Below, piece by piece: positions 50,886 through 63,787 of a stretch of DNA of 64,000 nt. The notes below the pieces were generated by a model. That model worked only from the letters and a program-made list of their open reading frames with translations. It was not told the DNA's origin and ran no database searches. The stretch is from assembly GCF_035581345.1 (NCBI RefSeq), contig NZ_CP141608.1, positions 310,001 to 374,000 of the forward strand. Direction: 5' to 3'. The position numbers were made by a program, and so were the translations under genes. Position 1 is the stretch's first letter, and each line of letters begins with the position of its first letter. The stretch is from Pseudomonas sp. JQ170C. Its GTDB lineage: Bacteria > Pseudomonadota > Gammaproteobacteria > Pseudomonadales > Pseudomonadaceae.

Positions 50886-52340
50886 ATGAAACTAATCGTA
50901 AAAGTCTTCCCAGAGATCACCATCAAGAGCCGCCCGGTTCGCAAGCGCTTCATCCGTCAACTGGGCCGCAACATCCGTACCGTGCTCAAGGACCTCGATC
51001 CTGCGCTCGCGGTTGACGGTGTCTGGGACAACCTCGAGGTGGTCACCCGCATCGAGGACGAGAAAGTCCTGCGCGAGATGATCGAGCGTCTGACCTGCAT
51101 GCCGGGCATCGCCCACTTCCTGCAAGTCGACGAGTACCCGCTGGGCGACTTCGACGATATCGTCGCCAAGTGCAAGACCCACTTCGGTCACCTGCTGCCC
51201 GGCAAGCGCTTCGCGGTGCGATGCAAGCGCGGCGGTCACCACGACTTCACCTCGATGGACGTCGACCGTTATGTCGGCAGCCAACTGCGTCAGCAGTGCG
51301 GCGCCGCCGGTATCGACCTGCGCACCCCCGAGGTCGAGGTGCGTATCGAGGTCCGTGACAAGCTGCTGTATGTGATCCACAACCAGCACAAGGGCATCGG
51401 CGGCTACCCGCTGGGCACGCTGGAGCAGACGCTGGTACTGATGTCCGGTGGTTTCGACTCCACCGTGGCGGCCTACCAGATGATGCGTCGCGGCCTGATG
51501 ACCCACTTCTGCTTCTTCAATCTGGGCGGCCGTGCCCACGAGCTGGGGGTGATGGAAGTCGCCCACTTCCTGTGGAAGAAATACGGCAGCAGCCAGCGCG
51601 TGCTGTTCGTCAGCGTGCCCTTCGAGGAAGTCGTTGGCGAGATTCTCGGCAAGGTCGACAACAGCTACATGGGCGTGACCCTCAAGCGCATGATGCTGCG
51701 CGCGGCGACCAACATCGCCGACCGCCTGGAGATCGACGCCCTGGTGACCGGCGAGGCGATCTCCCAGGTGTCCAGCCAGACCCTGCCGAACCTGGCAGTG
51801 ATCGACTCGGCCACCGAGAAACTGGTGCTGCGCCCGCTGCTGGCCAGCCACAAGCAGGACATCATCGACCAGGCCAACGAGATCGGCACCGCCGAGTTCG
51901 CCAAGCACATGCCTGAGTACTGCGGCGTGATTTCGGTGAACCCGACCACGTGCGCCAAGCGTCATCGCCTTGAACATGAAGAAAAGCAGTTCGACATGGC
52001 TGTGCTCGAGCGCGCCCTGGAGCGTGCTCGCCTGGTGTCCATCGACAATGTGATCGATGAACTTGGCCAGGATATCCAGATCGAAGAAGTCAGCCAGGCG
52101 CTGGCCGGGCAAGTGGTGATCGACATTCGCCACCCCGACGCCCAGGAAGACCAGCCCCTGGAACTGGACGGCATCGAGGTCAAGGCCTTGCCGTTCTACG
52201 CCCTGAACAGTCGCTTCAAGGAGCTGGACGCTACGCGCCAGTACCTGCTGTATTGCGACAAGGGTGTGATGAGTCGCCTGCATGCCCATCATTTGCTCAG
52301 TGAGGGACATGCCAATGTGCGCGTTTATCGTCCGACATAA
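50886..52340 (+). CDS. thiI: tRNA 4-thiouridine / thiazole sulfurtransferase ThiI
   Basis: ThiI (484 residues) adenylates U8 of tRNA and delivers sulfur for 4-thiouridine and thiamine thiazole. Domains: N-terminal ferredoxin-like plus THUMP (about 1-165), PP-loop ATPase with [14 protein letters not shown] at about 180-193, and a C-terminal rhodanese (about 405-484) whose cysteine lies in [14 protein letters not shown] (about 456). The start ATG 50886 ([18 protein letters not shown]) is standard. Confidence 0.96.
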   Translation: MKLIVKVFPEITIKSRPVRKRFIRQLGRNIRTVLKDLDPALAVDGVWDNLEVVTRIEDEKVLREMIERLTCMPGIAHFLQVDEYPLGDFDDIVAKCKTHFGHLLPGKRFAVRCKRGGHHDFTSMDVDRYVGSQLRQQCGAAGIDLRTPEVEVRIEVRDKLLYVIHNQHKGIGGYPLGTLEQTLVLMSGGFDSTVAAYQMMRRGLMTHFCFFNLGGRAHELGVMEVAHFLWKKYGSSQRVLFVSVPFEEVVGEILGKVDNSYMGVTLKRMMLRAATNIADRLEIDALVTGEAISQVSSQTLPNLAVIDSATEKLVLRPLLASHKQDIIDQANEIGTAEFAKHMPEYCGVISVNPTTCAKRHRLEHEEKQFDMAVLERALERARLVSIDNVIDELGQDIQIEEVSQALAGQVVIDIRHPDAQEDQPLELDGIEVKALPFYALNSRFKELDATRQYLLYCDKGVMSRLHAHHLLSEGHANVRVYRPT

Positions 52341-52468
52341 AACGCCGGGGCTATATGGCGGGAGCATCCGCCATCGCCCTCCCGACCTGCGGGCCCGTTG
52401 AGCGCTATTCATTCATATTGGCCGCCTAGACTGGGCGGCAACCCGAATCCTCTGATCGAGATACACAC

Positions 52469-54292
52469 GTGATCGAAAATCTGCGTAACATCGCCATCAT
52501 CGCCCACGTTGACCATGGTAAAACCACTCTGGTCGACAAACTCCTGCGTCAGTCCGGCACTCTGGAGCGTAACGAGCTCAACGACGAGCGCGTCATGGAC
52601 TCCAACGACCAGGAAAAAGAGCGCGGTATTACCATTCTGGCGAAAAACACCGCCATCAACTGGAACGGCTACCACATCAACATCGTCGACACCCCCGGCC
52701 ACGCCGACTTCGGTGGCGAGGTTGAGCGTGTAATGTCGATGGTCGACTCCGTACTGCTGCTGGTCGACGCCCAGGACGGCCCGATGCCGCAAACCCGTTT
52801 CGTGACCAAGAAGGCCTTTGAAGCCGGCCTGCGTCCGATCGTGGTCATCAACAAGGTCGACCGTCCAGGCGCGCGTCCTGACTGGGTTCTGGACCAGATC
52901 TTCGATCTGTTCGACAACCTGGGTGCCACCGAAGAACAGCTGGACTTCAAAGTCGTCTACGCCTCGGCCCTGAACGGCATTGCCGGTCTGGACCACACCG
53001 AAATGGCCGAAGACATGACCCCGCTGTACCAGTCGATCATCGACAACGTACCGGCGCCGGCTGTTGACCGTGACGGTCCGTTCCAGATGCAAATCTCGGC
53101 TCTGGACTACAACAGCTTCCTGGGTGTTATCGGCGTTGGCCGTATCGCTCGTGGTCGCGTCAAGCCGAACACGCCTGTCGTGGCTATCGACGTCGACGGC
53201 AAGAAGCGCAACGGCCGTATCCTGAAGCTGATGGGTCACCACGGTCTGCACCGCGTTGACGTTGAAGAAGCTCAGGCTGGCGACATCGTCTGCATCAGCG
53301 GTTTCGACGAGCTGTTCATCTCCGACACCCTGTGCAGCCCTGACGCGGTCGAAGCGATGAAGCCGCTGACCGTTGACGAGCCAACCGTTTCGATGACCTT
53401 CCAGGTCAACGACTCGCCGTTCTGCGGTAAAGAAGGCAAGTTCGTCACCAGCCGCAACATCAAAGAGCGTCTGGACAAAGAGCTGCTGTACAACGTTGCA
53501 CTGCGCGTTGAAGAAGGCGACTCGGCTGACAAGTTCAAGGTTTCCGGCCGTGGTGAGCTGCACCTGTCGGTTCTGATCGAAACCATGCGTCGTGAAGGCT
53601 TCGAGATGGGCGTTGGTCGTCCGGAAGTGATCATCCGCGAAATCGACGGCGTCAAGCACGAGCCGTTCGAGAACGTCACCATCGACATCCCTGAAGATTC
53701 GCAGGGCAAGGTCATGGAAGAAATGGGTCTGCGTAAAGGCGACCTGACCAACATGGTTCCGGATGGCAAGGGCCGTGTACGTCTGGAATACAACATTCCA
53801 GCCCGTGGTCTGATCGGTTTCCGTAACCAGTTCCTGACCCTGACCAACGGTGCAGGCATCCTGACCTCGATCTTCGATCGCTACGCTCCGATGAAGTCCG
53901 GCCACATGTCCGGCCGTCAGAACGGCGTACTGGTTTCGGTAGAGACCGGCAAGGCACTGACCTACTCCCTGGAAACCCTGCAGGCTCGCGGCAAGCTGTT
54001 CGTCGAGCACGGTCAGGAGATCTACAACGGTCAGATCGTTGGTCTGAACAGCCGTGACAACGACCTGGGCGTCAACCCTACCAAGGGCAAGAAGCTCGAC
54101 AACATGCGTGCTTCGGGTAAAGACGAAACCATCGCCCTGGTTCCACCTGTTCGCTTCACCCTGGAACAGGCTCTGGAATTCATCCAGGACGACGAGCTGT
54201 GCGAAGTGACCCCTAAGTCGATCCGTCTTCGCAAGAAGATCCTCGACGAAGGCGAGCGTACCCGCGCTGCCAAGAAAGCCAAGGCTAACTAA
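52469..54292 (+). CDS. typA: Ribosome-associated GTPase TypA/BipA
   Basis: This is a 607-residue translational GTPase: G1 [12 protein letters not shown] (about 12-23), G3 [13 protein letters not shown]4 NKVDRPGA, then EF-G-like domains and the BipA-specific C-terminal part. It acts on ribosomes in cold and stress growth and in 50S assembly. The start is GTG at 52469 ([12 protein letters not shown]), as commonly annotated for this gene. The codon choice is strongly biased, as in highly expressed genes. Confidence 0.96.
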   Translation: MIENLRNIAIIAHVDHGKTTLVDKLLRQSGTLERNELNDERVMDSNDQEKERGITILAKNTAINWNGYHINIVDTPGHADFGGEVERVMSMVDSVLLLVDAQDGPMPQTRFVTKKAFEAGLRPIVVINKVDRPGARPDWVLDQIFDLFDNLGATEEQLDFKVVYASALNGIAGLDHTEMAEDMTPLYQSIIDNVPAPAVDRDGPFQMQISALDYNSFLGVIGVGRIARGRVKPNTPVVAIDVDGKKRNGRILKLMGHHGLHRVDVEEAQAGDIVCISGFDELFISDTLCSPDAVEAMKPLTVDEPTVSMTFQVNDSPFCGKEGKFVTSRNIKERLDKELLYNVALRVEEGDSADKFKVSGRGELHLSVLIETMRREGFEMGVGRPEVIIREIDGVKHEPFENVTIDIPEDSQGKVMEEMGLRKGDLTNMVPDGKGRVRLEYNIPARGLIGFRNQFLTLTNGAGILTSIFDRYAPMKSGHMSGRQNGVLVSVETGKALTYSLETLQARGKLFVEHGQEIYNGQIVGLNSRDNDLGVNPTKGKKLDNMRASGKDETIALVPPVRFTLEQALEFIQDDELCEVTPKSIRLRKKILDEGERTRAAKKAKAN

Positions 54293-54306
54293 GCCCGGCT
54301 GAACAA

Positions 54307-54342
54307 AAACGCCCCCGGTCGAAAGGCCGGGGGCGTTTTTTT
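54307..54342 (+). terminator. Terminator after typA
   Basis: ACGCCCCCGG and CCGGGGGCGT form a 10-bp stem with a TCGAAAGG loop and seven T residues. Confidence 0.9.
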
Positions 54343-54347
54343 ATGCC

Positions 54348-54428
54348 TGTAGGAGCGGGCTTGCCCCGCGATAGCGATCTGTAAGTCACATCGCATCACA
54401 TCGCATCGCGGGGCAAGCCCGCTCCTAC
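54348..54428. repeat. REP palindrome pair, widely spaced
   Basis: GTAGGAGCGGGCTTGCCCCGCGAT and its inverted copy are separated by about 33 bases that contain three direct ACATCGCAT-like repeats (54388-54407). Confidence 0.85.
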
Positions 54429-54431
54429 CGG

Positions 54432-54839
54432 TCAGCGGCGTGCAGCAGGCTTGGGCATATAAGCGCAGTAGCCTGGCCGCGGGCCTATCCGTGGGTGATT
54501 GCGGCAGGTGTCCGGGCGCGTCTCATAAATGGTGCACAAGCGGCTCTTGCGATCCAGGTACAGGCAGTCATCGTTGCTCATCTGCGCCAGGGTGAAGATC
54601 CCCGACTTCTGGTTGAAGCGCTGGATGATCCCGTCTTTCTGCAAACGCTTGGCAATGTTCTTCGGCGGCTCGCCCACCTCGAACTCATCCACTACGCCCA
54701 TGCGGATCAGGTCTTTGATTTTCACTTCCGTCGGCAAGGTGCAGCAGGTCGAGTTGCAGCCTCCGCACATATGGCTTTGGTACTTCTGCCAAGTCTCCAG
54801 GCGGTCAACTTCGGCGGCGGCAATCAGGGTCGGTTTCAT
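54432..54839 (-). CDS. YkgJ-family cysteine-cluster protein
   Basis: This is a 135-residue protein with the YkgJ-type Cys pattern MCGGCNSTCCTLP (about 24-36), plus CLYL, CTIY, TCRNHP and YCAYM further on. The Cys spacing suggests Fe-S or zinc binding; no reaction is established. ATG 54839 (MKPTLIAAAEVDRLETW) is preferred; the long upstream frame is not family-like. It is convergent with typA across a REP region. Confidence 0.85.
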   Translation of the reverse strand: MKPTLIAAAEVDRLETWQKYQSHMCGGCNSTCCTLPTEVKIKDLIRMGVVDEFEVGEPPKNIAKRLQKDGIIQRFNQKSGIFTLAQMSNDDCLYLDRKSRLCTIYETRPDTCRNHPRIGPRPGYCAYMPKPAARR

Positions 54840-55037
54840 CAGGCTCAGGTTTTTAGATGTTCTGGTGGGCGCGCGATCATACCGGAGTTGGTCAAAATGT
54901 GAACAACCATTTGCCGGTTCTCCGCCTGCGGGCCTGCTTTTGCGTACAAACACCAGAACCTGCGCTGACGCTCTGTGTCGAAGGGTCTAGGCTGAACAGT
55001 CTCCATCCGCATTCGTCAACTTGCCCGAGGACGTCGC

Positions 55038-57488
<2,451 letters not shown>

Positions 57489-57641
57489 GCTCTGAACTAG
57501 GCTGTGTAGATCGGCCCGGGAGCGATGAACTCTCGGGCCGATGTGCCGTCTGATCGGGCAAGCGTGTCTCATTGCTCGCTAGCGCTTCACTCTCCCTGTA
57601 AACTGCGTGGGTTTTTATTACCCCATTCTTCGGAGCCTTAC

Positions 57642-58652
57642 ATGTCCCGCGTTACCCTGAGTCGCTATTTGATTGAGCAGACCCGCAGCAACAGTACTCC
57701 TGCCGATCTGCGCTTCCTGATCGAAGTGGTGGCGCGTGCGTGCAAGGAAATCAGCCATAACGTCTCCAAGGGCGCCCTGGGCGGCGTTCTGGGCAGCATG
57801 GGCACCGAAAACGTGCAGGGCGAAGTCCAGAAGAAACTGGACGTGATTTCCAACGACATCCTGCTCGAAGCCAACGAGTGGGGCGGTCACCTGGCCGGCA
57901 TGGCGTCCGAAGAAATGGACAACGCCTACCAGATCCCGGGCAAATACCCGAAGGGTGCCTACCTGCTGGTATTCGACCCACTGGACGGTTCGTCGAACAT
58001 CGACGTCAACGTGTCGGTCGGCACCATCTTCTCGGTACTGCGTTGCCCTAACGAGTACCTGAGCCAGAACGAAAGCCTGAACGAACAGGCCTTCCTGCAG
58101 CCAGGCACCAAGCAGGTTGCCGCCGGTTACGCGATCTATGGCCCGCAAACCATGCTGATCCTGACCCTGGGCAACGGCGTCAAGGGCTTCACCCTGGACC
58201 GCGAGCTGGGCAGCTTCGTACTGACCCACGAGAACATCAAGGTGCCGGAAACCACCGCCGAGTTCGCCATCAACATGTCCAACCAGCGTCACTGGGAAGC
58301 CCCGGTCAAGCGCTACGTCGGCGAGCTGCTGGAAGGTGAGACCGGTCCGCTGAAAAAGAACTACAACATGCGCTGGATCGCCTCGATGGTTGCCGATGTG
58401 CATCGCATCCTGACCCGCGGCGGCCTGTTCATGTACCCGCGCGATGCCCGCGAGCCTTCCAAGCCGGGCAAACTGCGCCTGATGTACGAAGCCAACCCGA
58501 TGTCCTTCATCATCGAACAGGCCGGCGGTGCTTCCACCGACGGCAACCAGCGCATCCTCGACATCCAGCCCGAGAGCCTGCACCAGCGTGTGGCGGTGTT
58601 CCTCGGTTCCAAGCAGGAAGTCGAGCGCGTTACCGGTTATCACCAGGAGTAA
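57642..58652 (+). CDS. fbp: Fructose-1,6-bisphosphatase class I
   Basis: This is a 336-residue gluconeogenic phosphatase. Metal/substrate motif [20 protein letters not shown] (about 108-127), [11 protein letters not shown] and the C-terminal [17 protein letters not shown] are typical. ATG 57642 ([14 protein letters not shown]) has GGAG 7-8 bases upstream. The DUF924 gene starts 3 bp after its stop, so the two are co-transcribed. Confidence 0.97.
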   Translation: MSRVTLSRYLIEQTRSNSTPADLRFLIEVVARACKEISHNVSKGALGGVLGSMGTENVQGEVQKKLDVISNDILLEANEWGGHLAGMASEEMDNAYQIPGKYPKGAYLLVFDPLDGSSNIDVNVSVGTIFSVLRCPNEYLSQNESLNEQAFLQPGTKQVAAGYAIYGPQTMLILTLGNGVKGFTLDRELGSFVLTHENIKVPETTAEFAINMSNQRHWEAPVKRYVGELLEGETGPLKKNYNMRWIASMVADVHRILTRGGLFMYPRDAREPSKPGKLRLMYEANPMSFIIEQAGGASTDGNQRILDIQPESLHQRVAVFLGSKQEVERVTGYHQE

Positions 58653-58655
58653 GTC

Positions 58656-59252
58656 ATGCTCGCACCTTGGCAGCCGTTACTGGAGTGGTGGTTCGGATGG
58701 GGCACCAGTCCCCAGGACGTCGCTGACGAGAAGAGTACGCTGTGGTTTGGCAAGCACCACGACGCCGAGGCGCAAGAGCGTTTCGGCGACCTGGTCGAAC
58801 AAGCCCTGGCCGGCGGTCTGGAAGAGTGGCTGCAAAGCCCGCAGGGTTGGCTTGGACTGGTCCTGCTGCTCGACCAACTGCCGCGCATGATCCACCGCGA
58901 CACGCCGCGTGCCTTCGATGGCGACCGGCGTGCCCAGGTGCTGGTGATGCAGGGTCTGGACAAGGCCTGGGATTATCAGCTGCTGCCGATCCAGCGGGTG
59001 TTCATCCTGCTGGTGCTGGAGCATGCCGAGGTACTGGACTGGCAAAACGTCAGCATCGAGCGCTACCGCTTGTTGCTCGATGCCCAGCCCGACAGTGACC
59101 GGCGATTGTTCGAGGGTTTCCTCGATTACGCCGAACAGCACCAGCGGGTGATTGCTCGTTTTGGCCGGTTTCCGCACCGCAATCTGATTCTGAATCGGCC
59201 GAGTACCGATGAAGAGATGGATTTCCTGCTGGAGCCGGGTTCGCGCTTCTGA
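58656..59252 (+). CDS. DUF924 family protein
   Basis: This is a 198-residue all-helical cytoplasmic protein with the DUF924 pattern: LEWWFGWG start, KSTLWFGKHHDAEAQERFGDLV, LLDQLPRMIHRDTPRAFDGD, and FILLVLEHAEVLDWQN. Its function is unknown; the fold is TPR-like. It is coupled to fbp with a 3-bp gap. The strongly conserved QLPR...R..P.AF segment points to a real binding site, but no activity can be assigned. Confidence 0.88.
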   Translation: MLAPWQPLLEWWFGWGTSPQDVADEKSTLWFGKHHDAEAQERFGDLVEQALAGGLEEWLQSPQGWLGLVLLLDQLPRMIHRDTPRAFDGDRRAQVLVMQGLDKAWDYQLLPIQRVFILLVLEHAEVLDWQNVSIERYRLLLDAQPDSDRRLFEGFLDYAEQHQRVIARFGRFPHRNLILNRPSTDEEMDFLLEPGSRF

Positions 59253-59262
59253 GCTGAGATAT

Positions 59263-59312
59263 ATCGCGGGGCAAGCCCGCTCCTACTGTAGGAGCGGGCT
59301 TGCCCCGCGATC
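59263..59312. repeat. REP palindrome pair
   Basis: ATCGCGGGGCAAGCCCGCTCCTAC and GTAGGAGCGGGCTTGCCCCGCGAT are arms almost back to back between two convergent genes. Confidence 0.88.
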
Positions 59313-59316
59313 AGTT

Positions 59317-61209
59317 TCAGATCCTGAAACTTCCCACCAGGTGCTTCAACCGCTCGACCTGATTCTCCAGGTCATTGCAGGCACGCAACGTCGCTTGCAG
59401 GTTCTCGACCCCTTCCTGATTCAGCGTATTGATCTCGGTAATGTCGACATTGATCGACTCGACCACGGCCGTCTGCTCTTCAGTGGCGGTGGCCACCGAC
59501 TGGTTCATGCCGTCGATCTCGCCGATGCGCTGGGTCACGCTGCCCAGCCGCTCACCGGCCTGGTTGGCGATCCCCACACTGTGTTCGCTGTGGCTCTGGC
59601 TTTCGGTCATGGTGCTGACCGCAACGCGGGCACCGGCCTGCAGTTCCTCGATGATGCGCTGCACCTGTTGAGCCGAGTCCTGGGTGCGGTGGGCCAAATT
59701 GCGGACCTCGTCGGCGACCACGGCAAAGCCGCGGCCGGCTTCACCGGCGCGGGCAGCCTCGATGGCGGCATTGAGCGCCAGCAAGTTGGTCTGCTGGGAA
59801 ATGCCACTGATCACTTCGAGGATCTGGCCGATGTTCACCGTGTTGGCGTTCAGGGTCTCGATGTTGCCGCACGAATCGCTGATCTTCGCTGACAGCTGGT
59901 TCATCACCTCGATGGTCTGCTCGACCACTTGCTGGCCATCGGCGGCCAGGTTGCGTGCTTCGCTGGAGTGCTGGGAGGCGAGGGCGGCGTTCTGGGCGAT
60001 TTCCTGGGCCGCGGCGCCGAGCTCGTTGATGGCTGCAGCCACGCTGCTGGTGCGGCTCGATTGCTGGTCGGCGTTGAAAATCGACGCATTGGAGGCGCTC
60101 ACCACCCGCAGGGCCACTTCGTTGACCTGGCCGCTGGCCGAGGCGACTTCACGAATCGACTCGTGGATGCGTTCGACGAAGCGGTTGAACGACTGGCCCA
60201 GGCTGCCGAACTCATCCTGGCCATGAATGACCAGGCGGCGGGTGAGATCGCCTTCGCCTTCGGCGATGTCGTGCATGGCCCGGCCCATCACATGCAGCGG
60301 CTCCATCAGCACGCGAATCAGCACGCCGAGCAGGGCGATGATGATCAGCACGGCGATCACCGTGGCGACGATGGCCGTGGTGCGCAGTTCGCTGAGCATG
60401 GCGAAGGCGAAGTCCTGGTCCAGCTCCAGGGCGACATACCAGTCTGCCGATGGCACGCCGCTGACCTTGGTGAAGGTGATGAACTGGGCGTTGCCGTCGC
60501 GCTCGGTTTCCTTGAGGCCGCTGCCGATCCGCGGGGTGTGCCGTGGGTAGGCTTCGCTGAGGTCCTTGAGCACAAGCTTGGCATTGGGGTGCACCAGGAT
60601 CTTGCCGTCACCGTTGACGATGAACGCCTGGCCGTGGCCGTCGAAGTTCAGGGCGTTGATGATCGCGCTGATGCTGTCCAGGTCGGTGTCGGCACCGTTG
60701 ACGCCGATCAGCCGGCCCTGGTGTTGAACGGGGGTGGCCAGCGTGATTACCAGTTTGTTCGCCGATGCCGAGATGTACGGTTCGGTGATGATGGTCTGCC
60801 CGGCACTGCTGGCGGCCTTGTACCAGCCCCGTACGCGCGGGTCGTAGTCGGCAGCGCGGTTGCCCAGCGGCACCGACTGCATGTAGCCGTCCTGGCCGCC
60901 GAAATAGGTCAGCAAAAAGTTGCTGCCATACACCGGCAGGTTGAGGCTGCGCGTCAGGCTGTCTTTGCTGGCGCCATCGACGGCCACTTGCTGGGACAGC
61001 GATTGCAGGATCTGGATGCGGCTTTGCAGCCAGGTCTGGATGTTGCTGCTGGTCAGGCTGCCCAACTGCTGCATCGAGGCCTGGGTGTTGGCAAGCAGGG
61101 TCTGGCGCTGGCGGTAGTCGTTGAACAGGATGAAGCAGGTAAAGGCGACAGCAACCACCAGGGCGGCGGCGAGCAGAATCTTGTGGCTGAACTTCAGGTT
61201 TTTTGTCAT
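59317..61209 (-). CDS. Methyl-accepting chemotaxis protein with dCache domain
   Basis: This is a 630-residue chemoreceptor: TM1 (about 10-30), periplasmic dCache (about 35-285), TM2 (about 285-310), HAMP (about 310-365) and the signalling hairpin ([21 protein letters not shown] tip). The membrane-distal pocket has Y122-x4-R127-x-W129-Y130 and D174, four plus one of the universal amino-acid motif; the intervening Asp (PctA D146) is S147 here. ATG 61209 ([15 protein letters not shown]) is the natural TM1 start. The ligand is probably an amino acid or related amine, but the missing Asp leaves this open. Confidence 0.93.
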   Translation of the reverse strand: MTKNLKFSHKILLAAALVVAVAFTCFILFNDYRQRQTLLANTQASMQQLGSLTSSNIQTWLQSRIQILQSLSQQVAVDGASKDSLTRSLNLPVYGSNFLLTYFGGQDGYMQSVPLGNRAADYDPRVRGWYKAASSAGQTIITEPYISASANKLVITLATPVQHQGRLIGVNGADTDLDSISAIINALNFDGHGQAFIVNGDGKILVHPNAKLVLKDLSEAYPRHTPRIGSGLKETERDGNAQFITFTKVSGVPSADWYVALELDQDFAFAMLSELRTTAIVATVIAVLIIIALLGVLIRVLMEPLHVMGRAMHDIAEGEGDLTRRLVIHGQDEFGSLGQSFNRFVERIHESIREVASASGQVNEVALRVVSASNASIFNADQQSSRTSSVAAAINELGAAAQEIAQNAALASQHSSEARNLAADGQQVVEQTIEVMNQLSAKISDSCGNIETLNANTVNIGQILEVISGISQQTNLLALNAAIEAARAGEAGRGFAVVADEVRNLAHRTQDSAQQVQRIIEELQAGARVAVSTMTESQSHSEHSVGIANQAGERLGSVTQRIGEIDGMNQSVATATEEQTAVVESINVDITEINTLNQEGVENLQATLRACNDLENQVERLKHLVGSFRI

Positions 61210-61443
61210 TGCGTGGTCTGTCTGCACAAGGCGGGTCAACGGAGAGGGCGCGGCAATACGTCGCAGCGCCTTCCTGTGTCGTCCGCTGTGGGCAAAAGAT
61301 TAGGCCGATGCGGGTCTATACGACCAAAGGCAGGGATTTGACGCCAGGAAAGCGCGTGAGGCCGGGAACCAGAGTGGGTTTTTCCCTTCTAAGCTGTCGG
61401 TAGGCCATCGTGCCTGCACCCTCATGTCCAGGAGTGACCCTTC

Positions 61444-61698
61444 ATGTCGTTGCGTTCCCTCGCCCTGCTGTCCTTGTGCGTGTTTCTGACCGCGTGCAAC
61501 AAGATCAACCAGGAAAACTATTCAAAGATCAAAGCCGGTATGGCGAAGGCCGAAGTTGAGCAGCTACTTGGCGCCCCCAAGGAGTGCTCCGGCGCACTGG
61601 GCATGTCCAGTTGCACCTGGGGTGACGAGAAAACCTTCATCAGCGTGCAGTACGCTGCCGAGAAAGTGCTGATGTATTCCGGGCAGGGACTCAAATGA
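61444..61698 (+). CDS. DUF3862-like small lipoprotein
   Basis: This is an 84-residue lipoprotein with the lipobox in LSLCVFLTACNK (Cys about 18). The mature part reads YSKIKAGMAKAEVEQLLGAPKEC and SCTWGDEKTFISVQYAAEKVLMYSGQGL, matching the BLIP/OmlA-like DUF3862 fold. Its function is unknown. The stop overlaps the lipocalin start as ATGA, so they are translated together. Confidence 0.85.
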   Translation: MSLRSLALLSLCVFLTACNKINQENYSKIKAGMAKAEVEQLLGAPKECSGALGMSSCTWGDEKTFISVQYAAEKVLMYSGQGLK

Positions 61699-62270
61699 AA
61701 CAGCTACACCTGCTGCTGGCCCTGTGCGCCGGCTTGATCCTGGGTGGCTGTGCCAACTCGGGAACGGGCCCGGTACCGCCCAAGACGGTCGAAAAGGTCG
61801 ACCTCAAGCGTTATCAGGGCAAATGGTTTGAACTGGCGCGCCTGCCGATGTACTTCCAGCGCGACTGCGCCCAGTCCGAGGCGCACTACAACCTCAAGCC
61901 TGACGGAACGATGGGTGTGCTCAACCGCTGCATGACCCTGGAAGGCGAATGGCAGGAAGCCAGCGGCACCGCCATACCGCAGGTGCCAGGCGAGACCGAC
62001 AAGCTCTGGGTGAGCTTCGACAACTGGTTCTCGAAGCTGCTGCCCGGTGGCGTCAAGGGTGACTATTGGGTGCTCTACATCGGCGACGACTACCAGACCG
62101 CGCTGGTCGGCAACCCGGATCGCAAGTACCTGTGGATTCTGTCGCGCAAGCCGGTGATTCCGGCAGTGGAGCGTGAGAGCTTGCTGGCCAAGGCGCGCCA
62201 GCAGGGGTATGACACCAACCGGCTGATCTGGCGGGTGTCGGACCGGGACATGGCTTCGCACAAGCGTTGA
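61695..62270 (+). CDS. blc: Outer-membrane lipocalin Blc
   Basis: This is a 191-residue lipoprotein lipocalin. Lipobox LILGGCANS (Cys about 18) is followed by the lipocalin signature YQGKWFELARLPMYFQRDC (about 38-56), and by YWVLYIGDDYQTALVGNPDRKYLWILSRKP and the late R-W pair (NRLIWRVSD). Blc-type proteins bind fatty acids or lysophospholipids at the outer membrane. It is translationally coupled to the upstream small lipoprotein. Confidence 0.93.
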   Translation: MKQLHLLLALCAGLILGGCANSGTGPVPPKTVEKVDLKRYQGKWFELARLPMYFQRDCAQSEAHYNLKPDGTMGVLNRCMTLEGEWQEASGTAIPQVPGETDKLWVSFDNWFSKLLPGGVKGDYWVLYIGDDYQTALVGNPDRKYLWILSRKPVIPAVERESLLAKARQQGYDTNRLIWRVSDRDMASHKR

Positions 62271-62316
62271 GGGTCAATCGCCGGCACTGCCGGCGATGGT
62301 TGCACTGCGGATAGGG

Positions 62317-63681
62317 TCAGCCCAGCAACGTACGCAACACCCCGGCAAACGCCCGGGCACTCTCTTCTTCATCGGCATGCCGCCCCTGGCGCACCACCCA
62401 TGTGCCGTTGACCATCACATCCCGCACCTGGCGATCGCCCCCGGCAAACAACCAGCGGTTGAGGATGCCGTCGTCATTGGCGGTGGCCAGGTACGGATCG
62501 TTGCCATCGAGTACCAGCCAGTCGGCGCGTTTGCCCACCGCCAGTTCGCCGATCGGCTGCCCCAGCGCCTGAGCGCCGCCGCTCAAGGCTGCGTCATACA
62601 AGGTTCGCCCCACCATCGGCTGATCACCCCGGTACAGGCGGTTGCGGCGCTGGTCGCGCAGGCGCTGGCCGTATTCGAGCCAGCGCAATTCTTCGACCAC
62701 GCTCAGTGACACATGGCTGTCCGAGCCAATGCCCAGGCGACCGCCCTGGGCCAGGTACTCCACTGCCGGGAAGATGCCGTCGCCGAGGTTGGCCTCGGTG
62801 GTCAGGCACAGGCCGGCAACGGCGCCGCTACGGGCCATCAGTTGCACTTCATCAGGTTCGGCATGGGTGGCATGGACCAGGCACCAGCGCGAGTCGACTT
62901 CGGTGTTTTCATACAGCCACTGCAACGGCCGGCGCCCGCTCCAGCTCAGGCAGTCGTCGACTTCCTTCTGTTGCTCGGCAATGTGGATATGCACCGGGCA
63001 GGCTTTGTCGCTGGCTGCCAGCACCTGGGCAATCTGCTCAGGGGTCACCGCGCGCAGGGAGTGGAAGCACAGGCCCAGTTGTTGCGCCGGTTGGCGGGCC
63101 AGCTGCGGCGCCAGTTTGGCCTGCAGGTCCAGGTACTGCTCGGTGCTGTTGATAAAGCGCCGCTGGCCTTCATTCGGTGCCTGGCCGCCGAACCCGGCGT
63201 GGCTGTAGAGCACGGGCAGCAGGGTCAGGCCGATGCCGCTGGCGCTGGCCGCCTGGCTGATGCGCAGCGACAACTCGGCAGGGTCGGCATAGGCTTGGCC
63301 ATGGGTGTCATGGTGGACGTAGTGGAACTCGGCGACCGAGGTGTAGCCGGCCTTGAGCATCTCGATGTACAGCTGGCGGGCGATGACCTGCAACTGCTCG
63401 GGGCTGATCTTGCCGACCAGGCGGTACATCAGGTCGCGCCAGGTCCAGAAGCTGTCATTGGGGTTGCCGGCAACTTCGGCAAGCCCGGCCATGGCGCGCT
63501 GGAAGGCGTGGGAATGCAGATTGGGCATGCCCGGCAGCAGCGGGCCTGCCAGACGCTCGGCGCCTTCGGCCGAGCCGCCAGGCTGAATGTGTGCCAGCAG
63601 GCCATCGGCGCCGACCTCGATACGGACGTTTTCGGCCCAGCCTGTAGGCAGCAAAGCGCGCTCGGCAAAGAAGACGGACAT
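62317..63681 (-). CDS. hutF: N-formimidoyl-L-glutamate deiminase HutF
   Basis: HutF (454 residues) converts N-formimidoyl-glutamate to N-formyl-glutamate in the Pseudomonas five-step histidine pathway. It is an amidohydrolase with metal ligands in GMPNLHSHAFQRAM (about 55-68), in HIHIAEQQKEVDDC and in the later GSDSHVSLS. ATG 63681 (MSVFFAERALLPTG) has no strong Shine-Dalgarno, but it matches the family start. It is divergent from hutC. Confidence 0.96.
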   Translation of the reverse strand: MSVFFAERALLPTGWAENVRIEVGADGLLAHIQPGGSAEGAERLAGPLLPGMPNLHSHAFQRAMAGLAEVAGNPNDSFWTWRDLMYRLVGKISPEQLQVIARQLYIEMLKAGYTSVAEFHYVHHDTHGQAYADPAELSLRISQAASASGIGLTLLPVLYSHAGFGGQAPNEGQRRFINSTEQYLDLQAKLAPQLARQPAQQLGLCFHSLRAVTPEQIAQVLAASDKACPVHIHIAEQQKEVDDCLSWSGRRPLQWLYENTEVDSRWCLVHATHAEPDEVQLMARSGAVAGLCLTTEANLGDGIFPAVEYLAQGGRLGIGSDSHVSLSVVEELRWLEYGQRLRDQRRNRLYRGDQPMVGRTLYDAALSGGAQALGQPIGELAVGKRADWLVLDGNDPYLATANDDGILNRWLFAGGDRQVRDVMVNGTWVVRQGRHADEEESARAFAGVLRTLLG

Positions 63682-63706
63682 CGACCCACACCTCGTTGTG
63701 ATTATT

Positions 63707-63716
63707 TGTATATACA
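63707..63716. promoter_or_regulatory. HutC operator core
   Basis: TGTATATACA is a perfect 10-bp palindrome (the wider TGTATATACATATACA reaches 63722) in the 106-bp hutF/hutC divergent spacer. It resembles known hut operators as I recall them. Confidence 0.7.
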
Positions 63717-63787
63717 TATACAGACGTTTGCCTGCTGGGTAAACTCCGGCAAGCTACCGTTCATTCAACCGAACAAGGATATCTTCC

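Noticed and set aside
54388..54407. Short ACATCGCAT direct repeats as a regulatory array
   Set aside because: Only three short units inside a REP spacer; likely slippage.
57510..57542. Hairpin after glgP as a terminator
   Set aside because: The stem is strong but there is no T-tract.
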